Positions 1 to 6,629 are shown, counted from the first letter of the stretch. The stretch is 9,305 nucleotides of DNA from Acidobacteriota bacterium (GCA_018268875.1 JAFDVT010000804.1:1-9305), one strand, 5' to 3'. The notes: generated by a model from the letters alone, not told the origin. Numbers and translations are program-made.

Positions 1-1008
1 GAACAGCCGGTACTGCGCGAGGCGATTCGGGAACTGCCGGTGCATCGCGAAATCGTGGAGGAAAGCCGGCGGTTCGATCTTTCGGCGGTGGACCAGCTGC
101 GTGAGATGCAGAGCCGCCGCAAGCCTCATGTCGTGTGGTCGAACTCGGTGAAGTCGCATTTTCTGGTGCGGATGGCGGGGTTGCAGAAGAATGCCGGATG
201 GTTGGCGTTCCACCACGGCTATACGTCCACCGACTGGAAGATGCATCTGTATAACCAACTGGACCGGTGGTCGCTGCGGGCGGCGCATCAGGCGATGACG
301 GTTTGCCAGCCGTTCGCCGGGCAGTTGCGGGAGCATGGCGTACCGGACGGGCGGATTCTGGTGCAGCATATGCCGATACGCGCAGGGGTTCGCGCCACGG
401 CCTCGCAAGTGGCGGCACTGCGCAAGGAACTGGGCATTGGTCCCGAGGAAAACGTGATCTTTACCGCGGGGCGGCTGTCGCGGGAAAAAGGGCATCTGGA
501 GCTGGTGGAAGCGTTCGCGGTACTGCTGCGCGAGCAACCGTCGCTGCGGCTGGTGATTGCGGGCGAGGGTCCGGAACGGCAGGCGTTACTCGATCTGGCA
601 CGGCAACGCGGTATCGCCGGGGATCGCCTGATCCTCGCCGGGCAACAGGCGGACCTCAAGCCGTATTACGGCATGGCGCAGGTGTTCGCGTTGCCGTCGC
701 ATAGCGAAGGATCGCCCAATGTACTGCTGGAGGCGATGGCGGCCGGCGTGCCGGTGGTCGCCTCGCGGGTGGGCGGAATTCCCGAAATGGCCGAGGACGG
801 CGTGAGCGCGCTGCTGACGCCGAAGTGCGATGTAGCGGCGCTGGCGGCGGCGTTACAACGGGTCCTGACGGAACCGGCGCTGGCAAGCCGTCTGACGGCC
901 GGCGCGGAACCGGTTCTTGCGTCGCATACCCCGGCGGGTTACCACAAGGCCGTTACCGAAGCTCTTCGAAACGCCGCCGCTGCTGCCGCAATCGGGACGC
1001 CGCGATAA
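1..1008 (+). CDS. Family 4 glycosyltransferase (GT-B fold), 5' end outside the window
   Basis: This retaining glycosyltransferase probably adds a sugar from a nucleotide donor to a lipid-linked glycan at the cytoplasmic face of the inner membrane. The frame is open to base 1 (335 codons visible), so the true start lies upstream; a GTG at 40 is only the first in-frame start codon inside the window and would give an N-terminally short protein. The second Rossmann half is clear: 'TAGRLSREKGHLELVEAF', then 'LVIAGEGPE', then the GT4 signature 'HSEGSPNVLLEAMAAG', with the E-x7-E pair encoded at 706-708 and 730-732, followed by 'VGGIPEM'. The N-terminal half includes 'AFHHGY' and 'QHMPI', consistent with an acceptor-side domain lacking its first strands. 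The C-terminus is an Ala-rich tail. The stop TAA shares its last base with the ATG of the next gene, which implies one operon with translational coupling. Donor and acceptor cannot be read from the sequence. Confidence 0.93.
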   Translation, partial: EQPVLREAIRELPVHREIVEESRRFDLSAVDQLREMQSRRKPHVVWSNSVKSHFLVRMAGLQKNAGWLAFHHGYTSTDWKMHLYNQLDRWSLRAAHQAMTVCQPFAGQLREHGVPDGRILVQHMPIRAGVRATASQVAALRKELGIGPEENVIFTAGRLSREKGHLELVEAFAVLLREQPSLRLVIAGEGPERQALLDLARQRGIAGDRLILAGQQADLKPYYGMAQVFALPSHSEGSPNVLLEAMAAGVPVVASRVGGIPEMAEDGVSALLTPKCDVAALAAALQRVLTEPALASRLTAGAEPVLASHTPAGYHKAVTEALRNAAAAAAIGTPR

Positions 1009-2144
1009 TGGAAGAAGGAACTTCCTCCCTGCGACCCATCCCCATTCTGATGACCGTTCGCGAGCTCGACCAGGGCGGCATCGAACGCGACGTGTCGCGC
1101 ATTGCGATGAACCTGGACCGGACGCGATTTGCGCCGCACGTCGCCAGCTACCATGACCACGGTATGCGCGCCGAGGACTTGCGCAAGGCCGGTGTACCGC
1201 TGCTGCATCTTCCCGTGCGGTCGTTGGCCTCGGCGGGTACCGCAAAGCTGAGCTGGGAGCTGATCCGTTACATCCGCCGCCACAAGATCCGCCTGGTGCA
1301 TGCCTGGGATACGACAGCGGTGTTCGTGCTCCCGGTGGCGAGGCTCGCCGGCGTTTCCACCCGGTTGACCAGCCTGCTTGGCAGCCGTCTGTTGCTGGAC
1401 CCGCGCAGCCATAGCCAATGGCGCTGGAGCGACGGCCAGGCGACCGGCTATATCGTCAATTGCGAGGCCATGCGAAAGCATTGGATCGAGGACGAAGGCC
1501 TGCCGGCGTCGGCTCGCGTCGAGCTTTGTTACAACGGCGTCGATACGAACCAGTTCTTTCCCGGCGGCGAGGCGATCCGGCCCGAAGGTTTGGGTAACGC
1601 CCCGCTGGTGATCGGCGCGATCTGCGCGCTACGGCCGGAAAAAGCGCTGGACCTGCTGCAGGAAGCGTTCGCCCAGGTTCGCGGCCTGCTGCCGGGCATC
1701 AAGCTGTTGCTGGTGGGTAGCGGCGCGGAACTTCCCAAGCTGGTGGCGAACGCCGAACGGCTTGGCATCACCAACGACATCGTGTTTGTACCGGCCACTT
1801 CGGCCGTCGCCGGGCATTTGCGATCGATCGATATTTTTGTCCTCAGTTCCCATTCCGAGGCGTTTTCGAATGCCCTGCTCGAGGCCATGGCGTCCGGCTG
1901 TTGCCCGGTTGGTTCGCGGGTCGGAGGTACGCCGGAGATGATCGGCGCGAACGAAGAACGCGGCCTGCTGTTTCCGGCCGGCGATTCGCAAGCGCTCGCC
2001 GAACGGCTGGCTAAGCTGATCCGCAACCCGGAACTCCGCCTCAACCTCGCGCAACGGGCCGCGGACTATACCCGCCAGCACCTGAATCTACAGGCGAATG
2101 TACAGCGTACTCAGGACATTTACGAATCGTTTTTGACCCCCTGA
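1008..2144 (+). CDS. Family 4 glycosyltransferase, second of a tandem pair
   Basis: This 378-residue protein has the usual length of a complete GT4 enzyme and probably adds the next sugar in the same glycan. The start is the ATG in TAATG, overlapping the upstream stop by one base. The frame is open further back to 825, but that stretch lies inside the upstream gene and reads as Arg/Gly-rich shadow sequence. Visible landmarks are the N-terminal donor-domain loop 'LDQGGIERDVSRI' (about residues 20-32), 'CYNGVD' (174-179), 'ALRPEKALDLL' (207-217), 'LLLVGSGAE' (233-241) and the signature 'HSEAFSNALLEAMASG' with the E-x7-E pair E284 and E292, then 'VGGTPEM'. The signature has EA where the upstream enzyme has EG, and the following segment is 'CCPVGSR' rather than 'VPVVASR', so the two genes are related but well diverged. 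No Shine-Dalgarno is obvious, which fits coupling to the upstream gene. Specificity is unknown. Confidence 0.94.
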   Translation: MEEGTSSLRPIPILMTVRELDQGGIERDVSRIAMNLDRTRFAPHVASYHDHGMRAEDLRKAGVPLLHLPVRSLASAGTAKLSWELIRYIRRHKIRLVHAWDTTAVFVLPVARLAGVSTRLTSLLGSRLLLDPRSHSQWRWSDGQATGYIVNCEAMRKHWIEDEGLPASARVELCYNGVDTNQFFPGGEAIRPEGLGNAPLVIGAICALRPEKALDLLQEAFAQVRGLLPGIKLLLVGSGAELPKLVANAERLGITNDIVFVPATSAVAGHLRSIDIFVLSSHSEAFSNALLEAMASGCCPVGSRVGGTPEMIGANEERGLLFPAGDSQALAERLAKLIRNPELRLNLAQRAADYTRQHLNLQANVQRTQDIYESFLTP

Positions 2145-2162
2145 GTCCTACAATAAGATCAA

Positions 2163-2942
2163 GTGGCACTGCACCAAACCTATAACGCGACCGACATTCA
2201 CCAGATTTGGAAAGATGCCTATCACCCCGGCGGGGCCCAGGCCAGTTTCGACGACCAGGTGTATGACTGGATGTTTCACACTGTCCAGCTGCCGGCCGGG
2301 AAATGGATCGATTCCGGCTGCGGCACCGGGGACCTTTGCTTCCGTTTGTGGTCGCACGGCTGCCAGGTGCTGGGCGTGGATATTTCCGCCAAGGCGATCG
2401 AAGCCGCCCGAAGCAATGCGGCCCGGCATCCGGAATGCGCCGCGCAGGTGCGGTTCGAACAAAGCTCGCTCGAGGATCTGTCGCCGGCCGTTCAGGGCGA
2501 ACATGTCCATTGCCGGGGCGTGTTCATGCACATTCCGGACTGGAGCAAGGCACTGGCCAACCTCGCGACGCGCGTCAAACCCAACGGGTACTTTGTGGTG
2601 TTTGAAAGCAACGCGACGTCGGTGGAAGGGTTTATCGTACGGCTCATGCGGCCGTTCCGCAAGAACCGTTCGGAGCTCAAGAAAACGCCCGCCGGCTGGG
2701 AGTTCTGGAGCGAATACCAGGGCGCACCGTTCCTGGTGCGGATGTTCCATCTGGACGCCATCGAAAAGGAAATGGAAAAGGCCGGTTTGCACCTGGTGAA
2801 GCAAAGAAGCCTGTTTGTGGTGGACCCGTTGCGGGTTCCCGCCGCGATCCGGCCTCTGATGGCCCGCATCAATCACCTGTGGTTCAACATGAACCTGCCG
2901 TTTGCCAGCGGCGTGATCCAGATTTATCAGCGCAAGGCCTAA
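2163..2942 (+). CDS. Class I SAM-dependent methyltransferase
   Basis: This 259-residue Rossmann-fold methyltransferase probably transfers a methyl group from S-adenosylmethionine to a sugar hydroxyl or phosphate of the glycan made by the two upstream glycosyltransferases. The SAM-binding motif I is 'WIDSGCGTGDL' (about residues 48-58, GxGxG at 52-56). The acidic residue after strand 2 is D73 in 'LGVDIS', and a motif III/IV-like stretch 'RGVFMHIPDW' and 'VKPNGYFVVFESN' follow. No transmembrane segment is seen. The start is GTG: an in-frame TAA lies 9 bases upstream, and the next Met is deep inside the fold, so no better start exists. There is no strong Shine-Dalgarno. The gene begins 18 nt after the glycosyltransferase stop, so it is likely in the same transcript. 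Its stop overlaps the stop of the convergent flippase gene. Acting on a lipid quinone or small molecule is a less likely alternative given the neighbours. Confidence 0.9.
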   Translation: MALHQTYNATDIHQIWKDAYHPGGAQASFDDQVYDWMFHTVQLPAGKWIDSGCGTGDLCFRLWSHGCQVLGVDISAKAIEAARSNAARHPECAAQVRFEQSSLEDLSPAVQGEHVHCRGVFMHIPDWSKALANLATRVKPNGYFVVFESNATSVEGFIVRLMRPFRKNRSELKKTPAGWEFWSEYQGAPFLVRMFHLDAIEKEMEKAGLHLVKQRSLFVVDPLRVPAAIRPLMARINHLWFNMNLPFASGVIQIYQRKA

Positions 2943-4453
2943 TTCGACAGGAGCATCGCCGCCAGCTTGCGAGCCGCCGGGTGCGAGGCTTTGGCCAGCA
3001 CGTCCTGCGATAGATGCCGCATCACCGGAGGCCGGAAAAGCAGCAGGGCCCCGATGTAGACCACCGCTCCCACGGTGATCGCCGCAATGAGCCGCGGCCA
3101 GTTGCCGACGCCCCATTCCCCAAGTACACGCAGCGTTCCCCAGGCGGAAAACGCCATCCCGGCGGTGATCAGCAGCTGCGGGAGGAACGGCTTCAGGAAC
3201 TGTCCCAGAGGCAGCTCGATCAGGCGGAACGCCAGCAGGAATCCGGAAGGCGCGATGATCGCCAGGTACGCCACCACGTAGGAAACGGCCACGCCAGCGA
3301 TGCCGTACGGCACGCCGATGAAGAACGCCGTCACCAGCACGACGCAGGAAAAAATACCCCAGCGGAACAGCAGGTCCGTCCGGCCCTTGGAAATGAAGAT
3401 CTGCCCCATCGTCGTAAAGATGCTCTGCACCAGGCCAACCGGCGCGAGGATCTGAAACGTCGTGACGGCGGGAATCCATTTTTCGCCCAGCGCGGTACCC
3501 AGCAGCGGATCGGCAATCGAACCCAGTCCGGCAATCAGCGGGAACGTCAACAGGCCGATGAGAAGGCAACTGCGTACATACGCCGAACGGAACCGTTCGT
3601 TGTCGTCCTGAATGCGGGCAAAGGCCGGGAACAGCACTTGCGCGATGACGGAACTGACGTTCTGCAACGGGTACAGCATCAGGTTGTACGCCATCTGGTA
3701 GAGCCCCAGCGGTTGCGCGCCCAGCACGCGCCCGATGATGATGTTGTCGGCGTTCCTCGAAAAAAAGTTCACCATGCCGAAGCCGGTGAGGTTCGCGCTG
3801 AAGCCGAACACCTGTCCGATCTCCGCGCGATCCACCACCAGCGACGGACGCCAGGCACAGAACACCCAGTACAGCACCGTGGACACCAGCGGAATCGTCA
3901 GGTTGGAGGCGACCAGGCTCCACACGCCCCAGCCTCGTAACGCGCAGGCGATCGCCACGGCATAGCCCGCGAGCGACGCGGCAAAGTCGGCCATCGCGAC
4001 ATGGTGGAACGACATGTCGCGGGTCAGCAAGGCCTGGTGGATCATGCCCGCCGAGGCCAGTACAAACGAAAACGAGATCGCGCGAAGAATCGGCCCCACC
4101 TGATCGTCGTGGAAGAAGGCCGCGGCGGGCGCCGACAGCCCGGCGACCAGCACCGTCAGCAACAGTCCGAACCCCATGTTCAACCAGAACAGGCTGGACA
4201 ACAGCCGCTGGTTGAGTTCCTTGCGCTGTACGACGGCGGCCGTGGTGCCGAGGTCGCGGAAGTTGATCAGGAAGACCGTGATGGTGGCGGCCATGCCCAT
4301 CAGGCCGTACGCCTTGGGATCGAGCAGGCGCGCCAGCACGGCGACGCCGCCCAGCGACACCAGTTGCCGCGCGGCGGTGGCGAGCATGGACCAGCTTGCG
4401 CCAGTGGCGGTTTTACTGGATAGCGAAGGAGAAGAAGACGAGGTTTCGCTCAC
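2939..4453 (-). CDS. WzxC-like polysaccharide/lipid-linked oligosaccharide flippase
   Basis: This 504-residue, strongly hydrophobic protein with many predicted membrane spans probably flips an undecaprenyl-linked oligosaccharide from the cytoplasmic to the periplasmic face of the inner membrane. It reads like the WzxC branch of the MOP exporter superfamily: 'VAVLARLLDPKAYGLMGMA' (37-55), 'RDLGTTAAVVQRKEL' (66-80), 'NADNIIIGRVLGAQPLGLY' (234-252) and 'VIAQVLFPAFARIQDD' (269-284) are typical landmarks. The first 20 residues are Ser/Thr-rich and polar, as expected for a cytosolic tail. The start is GTG, placed so that GTGA overlaps the TGA of the KAS III-like gene by 4 nt. This supports both the start and translational coupling. 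It is the last gene of the minus-strand group, and its TAG overlaps the TAA of the convergent methyltransferase. Length matches full-length family members and no frame breaks are seen. The exact substrate is unknown. Confidence 0.94.
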   Translation of the reverse strand: MSETSSSSPSLSSKTATGASWSMLATAARQLVSLGGVAVLARLLDPKAYGLMGMAATITVFLINFRDLGTTAAVVQRKELNQRLLSSLFWLNMGFGLLLTVLVAGLSAPAAAFFHDDQVGPILRAISFSFVLASAGMIHQALLTRDMSFHHVAMADFAASLAGYAVAIACALRGWGVWSLVASNLTIPLVSTVLYWVFCAWRPSLVVDRAEIGQVFGFSANLTGFGMVNFFSRNADNIIIGRVLGAQPLGLYQMAYNLMLYPLQNVSSVIAQVLFPAFARIQDDNERFRSAYVRSCLLIGLLTFPLIAGLGSIADPLLGTALGEKWIPAVTTFQILAPVGLVQSIFTTMGQIFISKGRTDLLFRWGIFSCVVLVTAFFIGVPYGIAGVAVSYVVAYLAIIAPSGFLLAFRLIELPLGQFLKPFLPQLLITAGMAFSAWGTLRVLGEWGVGNWPRLIAAITVGAVVYIGALLLFRPPVMRHLSQDVLAKASHPAARKLAAMLLSN

Positions 4454-5475
4454 ACCGTCGCCAGTTGGTTCCAGCGCAGCAGCGTGGCGCCCCAGGAATA
4501 GCCGACGCCGAAGCCGGCGAGCAGAATGCGCGAACCCGGCTGCAGCTTGCCGTCAAGCCCCGCATGCTTCAGCACGATCGGCACCGAGCCGGACACGGTG
4601 TTGGCGCAATGTTCGATGGTCACCGGCACTTTTTCGGCGGGCAGCTTCATCTTTTTGCGCAGATGTTCCAGCATGTACCGGTTGGGCTGGTGGAAGACGA
4701 ACAGGTCGATTTCATCCGCCGTAAGGCCGGCTTTTGCGAGCAGGCCGTTGACGCTGGCCGGAACCGCCTGCAGCGTGAAGGTAAAGATTTCCGCGCCGTT
4801 CATGTACAGGTTGTCCAGGCTGCGAACGTTGCCGCTGTCGTCGCCGTATTCACGCGCCGTTTCGGGCGAATGCGGCTGGCGCATCGCCCCGGCGGGAACC
4901 GTCAGGTTGGGTCCGCCGCGGCCATCTGTGCCATACAGGAACGGCCCGAGCGCGGGTTGTTCGACGGCGCGCACCAGCGTAGCCGTGCCGGAGTCCCCAA
5001 AAATCGTGCGAACGCTTTTGTCCTTGGGATGAATGAACTTGCTGTAGGTATCGCCGGTGAGCAGCAGAATCGTGGTCGCCTGGCCGGTGGCGATCAAGCC
5101 TTCCGCCAAACCCAGACCGTACACATAACCCGACGAACCCAGGTTGAAGTCAAACGCGCCGGCCGTCACCGGAATGCCCAAACGATGCTGCAACAGGCAG
5201 GCCGACGGCGGCAGAAAATGATCCGGCGTCTGGGTGCAAAACAGCACAAAATCGACCTCTTCCGGCTTCACCAACCCGCGCTCGAACAGCTTGCGGGCGG
5301 CCAGTTCGGCAAGGTCCGACGCGCACTGGTCCGGCGCGGCCACCGGGCGGGTGTGAATGCCGGTTTTCGAGTCGATCTTTTCGACGTCCCAGTCCGGGAA
5401 CTCGGCCGCCAGGCTCGCTGTCGTAAGAGCCTGTTCGGGCAGAACGTATTCGATGCCGGCGATAGAGGCGTGCAC
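4450..5475 (-). CDS. FabH/KAS III-like thiolase-fold protein with Ser at the catalytic Cys position
   Basis: This 341-residue thiolase-fold protein is related to beta-ketoacyl-ACP synthase III, which normally condenses an acyl-CoA with malonyl-ACP. Family landmarks are 'SKTGIHTRPVA' (36-46), 'DLAELAARKLFERG' (54-67), 'TQTPDHFLPPSACLLQHRLG' (81-100), 'FDFNLGSSGYVYGLGLAEG' (108-126), 'FGDSGTATLV' (159-168), 'FHQPNRYMLEHL' (261-272), 'ANTVSGSVPIVL' (291-302) and 'GFGVGYSWGATLL' (321-333). His262 and Asn292 match the family catalytic His and Asn. The nucleophile position is Ser114, codon TCG at 5134-5136, where Cys is expected (E. coli FabH Cys112). Serine there suggests altered chemistry, such as starter-unit priming or acyl transfer; serine-type homologues such as DpsC of daunorubicin biosynthesis are known. 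The start is GTG, with GGAGGAG 11 nt upstream overlapping the end of the ACP gene. It lies 8 nt after that gene and overlaps the flippase start, so a shared operon and an ACP partnership are likely. Confidence 0.93.
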   Translation of the reverse strand: MHASIAGIEYVLPEQALTTASLAAEFPDWDVEKIDSKTGIHTRPVAAPDQCASDLAELAARKLFERGLVKPEEVDFVLFCTQTPDHFLPPSACLLQHRLGIPVTAGAFDFNLGSSGYVYGLGLAEGLIATGQATTILLLTGDTYSKFIHPKDKSVRTIFGDSGTATLVRAVEQPALGPFLYGTDGRGGPNLTVPAGAMRQPHSPETAREYGDDSGNVRSLDNLYMNGAEIFTFTLQAVPASVNGLLAKAGLTADEIDLFVFHQPNRYMLEHLRKKMKLPAEKVPVTIEHCANTVSGSVPIVLKHAGLDGKLQPGSRILLAGFGVGYSWGATLLRWNQLATV

Positions 5476-5483
5476 TGCCTGGG

Positions 5484-5711
5484 CTACTCCTCCACCTGGG
5501 CGAGCTGCAACAGTTCCGCGACGGTTTTACACTGGCCGATCTGCTTCACCGAAAGCTGCTTGCCGTTGTGGCTGTCGGCGAGCGCGATAAAGCTGACCAT
5601 CGCCATGGAGTCCCAATTTTCCAGGTCTTCCAGTTGTTCCGAACCTTGCAGGGTTCCAACCGGCAGGCTTACCGCGTCGTCCAGACCCGCCAGAAATTCT
5701 TGTCTTGTCAT
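5484..5711 (-). CDS. Acyl carrier protein, stand-alone
   Basis: This 75-residue acidic protein has the size and sequence of a discrete acyl carrier protein. The phosphopantetheine attachment motif is 'ENWDSMAMV', with Ser35 in the DS(L/M) position at the start of helix 2, as in the family. The C-terminal part 'TVAELLQLAQ' is the usual last helix. It would carry an acyl chain as a thioester after modification by a phosphopantetheinyl transferase, which is not in this window. The ATG start has GGAGGGG 11 nt upstream. It sits between the beta-helix acyltransferase and the KAS III-like gene, so it is probably a dedicated carrier for those two rather than the housekeeping fatty-acid ACP. The departure from the housekeeping 'GADSLDTVELVM' motif supports this. 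A D-alanyl carrier role is conceivable, but no DltA/DltB partner is present. Confidence 0.92.
   Translation of the reverse strand: MTRQEFLAGLDDAVSLPVGTLQGSEQLEDLENWDSMAMVSFIALADSHNGKQLSVKQIGQCKTVAELLQLAQVEE
5487..5493 (-). promoter_or_regulatory. Ribosome binding site of the KAS III-like gene, inside the end of the ACP gene
   Basis: GGAGGAG on the minus strand is formed by the last codons of the ACP gene, directly before its TAG, and is 11 nt from the GTG start at 5475. It supports that start and indicates coupled expression of the carrier and its partner enzyme. Confidence 0.6.
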
Positions 5712-5722
5712 AGTGCCTTGGT

Positions 5723-5729
5723 CCCCTCC
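5723..5729 (-). promoter_or_regulatory. Ribosome binding site of the ACP gene
   Basis: GGAGGGG on the minus strand lies 11 nt before the ATG at 5711, the same spacing as at the KAS III-like gene. It is within the 54-nt gap after the acyltransferase stop. No terminator-like hairpin is evident in that gap, so read-through from the upstream gene is likely. Confidence 0.6.
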
Positions 5730-5765
5730 GTTGAAAACAGAGTCTTCTTTAGGATATCGGCTGTT

Positions 5766-6524
5766 TTACGCCGGAGGCACGGCATTTTCTTTCTTGGCCT
5801 TGGACGGCTTTCCGTAATTGGGCAGGATCACTTCCGCGGGGTTCCCCATGGCGAGGCTGTACGGCGGGATATCGGAAATCACGACGCTGTTCGCCCCCAC
5901 CACAGCGCCCTCGCCGATGGTGACGCCTTTCAGAATATGCGTTCCATTTCCGATCCAGGCATAGCGGCAGAGGCGCACCGGACGGATGTCGCGGGGCGAC
6001 GGCGGCAGGTCCTGGGCGCGCAGGTCGGCCTGGCGCGGATGGCCGTCGGAATCGGAAATCCGGCAGTCGTATGACACGCGCACGTAATCTTCGATCACGA
6101 CTTCGCGGCTGACGTTGATTTGTACGTTCCAGTTCAGCTCGGAATGGTTGCCCAGCACCAGTTTGGGGGCCGGCAAGCGGTTGGGTGACAGAATCATTAC
6201 ATTGCCGCCGAGCAGGACGCTGTCGCCAATTTCGATTTCTACCAGTCCTTGTACATAAGGGAGGTTTCCGATCGAGAGATTCCTACCCACTGTTTTGCAA
6301 CGGCTTTGGAAAAGAGGGTTCGAATAAAACAGGTTGACGATAGCCCGGAACAGGTCGATCGCCGAATAATGCGCGCCGTAGACGAGCCGTCCCAAGGGGC
6401 GAAGCGCGTCGGGGACCCGGGGCGCCGTCGGCCGCAGAAACCAACGGGCAATACGGCCAAGGGTACGGAAAAAAGGCGTCTCTCCCTGCTTCAGTTTGTG
6501 GATAAAACCATCGAGAACGCCCAC
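5766..6524 (-). CDS. Left-handed beta-helix (hexapeptide repeat) acyl/acetyltransferase
   Basis: This 252-residue protein resembles the maltose/galactoside acetyltransferase-like (WbbJ-type) O-acetyltransferases that modify surface polysaccharides. Hexapeptide-repeat turns are clear from about residue 83 on ('LSIGNL', 'IEIGDSVLLGGNVMI', 'VVIEDYVRVSYDC') and again at 191-215 ('IGNGTHILKGVTIGEGA', then 'VVGANSVV'). They end in the typical closing segment 'DIPPYSLAMGNPAEVI'. His162 in 'SDSDGHPR' is a candidate catalytic base. The first 80 residues are a basic, amphipathic extension without hexapeptides ('RTLGRIARWFLRP'), perhaps a membrane- or partner-binding region. The C-terminus is Lys-rich. 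The start is GTG: an in-frame TAA lies 12 nt upstream and there is no other start codon nearby, although no Shine-Dalgarno is visible. It is the first gene of the minus-strand group, followed by a 54-nt gap and the ACP gene. The donor may be acetyl-CoA, or an acyl-ACP as for LpxA and LpxD of the same fold. Confidence 0.88.
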   Translation of the reverse strand: MGVLDGFIHKLKQGETPFFRTLGRIARWFLRPTAPRVPDALRPLGRLVYGAHYSAIDLFRAIVNLFYSNPLFQSRCKTVGRNLSIGNLPYVQGLVEIEIGDSVLLGGNVMILSPNRLPAPKLVLGNHSELNWNVQINVSREVVIEDYVRVSYDCRISDSDGHPRQADLRAQDLPPSPRDIRPVRLCRYAWIGNGTHILKGVTIGEGAVVGANSVVISDIPPYSLAMGNPAEVILPNYGKPSKAKKENAVPPA

Positions 6525-6570
6525 TGTACAGCAAGTTTATCGGACCACACCGGAGAGCGCAATTTGCGAG

Positions 6571-6599
6571 AAAATAAAGGGAAACTCTGTGGGTGTAAG
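6571..6599 (-). promoter_or_regulatory. Candidate sigma-70-type promoter for the acyltransferase-ACP-KAS-flippase group
   Basis: Read on the minus strand there is CTTACA (6599-6594, 4 of 6 to TTGACA), a 17-nt spacer, and TATTTT (6576-6571, 4 of 6 to TATAAT). It would start transcription about 40 nt upstream of the GTG at 6524. Spacing is ideal but both boxes are imperfect, so this is a suggestion only. Confidence 0.35.
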
Positions 6600-6614
6600 C
6601 TCTACCACACAGGG
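6585..6614 (+). repeat. Imperfect inverted repeat / hairpin in the divergent region
   Basis: CTCTGTGGGT (6585-6594) can pair with ACC-A-CACAGGG (6604-6614), leaving one bulged A, one G-T pair and a 9-nt loop. It ends 7 nt before the Shine-Dalgarno of the secreted-protein gene and covers the -35 box of the candidate minus-strand promoter. It could be an operator or a leader-RNA hairpin affecting translation. It lacks a following T-run, so a terminator is unlikely. Confidence 0.35.
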
Positions 6615-6621
6615 ATAGCTT

Positions 6622-6629
6622 GGGGGGAG
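6622..6629 (+). promoter_or_regulatory. Ribosome binding site deciding the TTG start of the secreted protein
   Basis: GGGGGGAG lies 7 nt before TTG at 6637. Together with the in-frame TAG at 6616-6618 and the signal peptide that follows, it fixes the start of a gene with no ATG or GTG option at its 5' end. Confidence 0.7.

Noticed and set aside
971..1003. GCC/GCT-rich run at the end of the first glycosyltransferase as a simple-sequence repeat
   Set aside because: It is a short Ala-rich C-terminal tail with irregular codons, ordinary for a GC-rich genome and with no sign of phase-variable repeat structure.
825..1007. Upstream extension of the second glycosyltransferase to 825
   Set aside because: It would lie wholly inside the upstream gene and add 61 Arg/Gly-rich residues before a normal GT4 N-terminus. 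The ATG in TAATG gives the expected length.
2148..3923. 591-codon minus-strand open frame
   Set aside because: It runs antisense through the methyltransferase and out of frame through the flippase. Its translation is Gly/Arg/His-rich with no domain, while both overlapped genes have clear family motifs.
3014..3940. 308-codon plus-strand open frame opposite the flippase
   Set aside because: Its extremely Arg/Gln/His-rich translation is typical of the antisense of a hydrophobic membrane-protein gene.
5712..5765. Possible terminator or promoter in the 54-nt gap before the ACP gene
   Set aside because: I found no stable hairpin with a T-run and no convincing -35/-10 pair, only the ACP ribosome binding site.
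4396..5817. 473-codon plus-strand open frame
   Set aside because: It lies antisense to the KAS III-like and ACP genes, whose motifs are unmistakable. The frame is a by-product of high GC and has Gln/Arg/His-rich composition.
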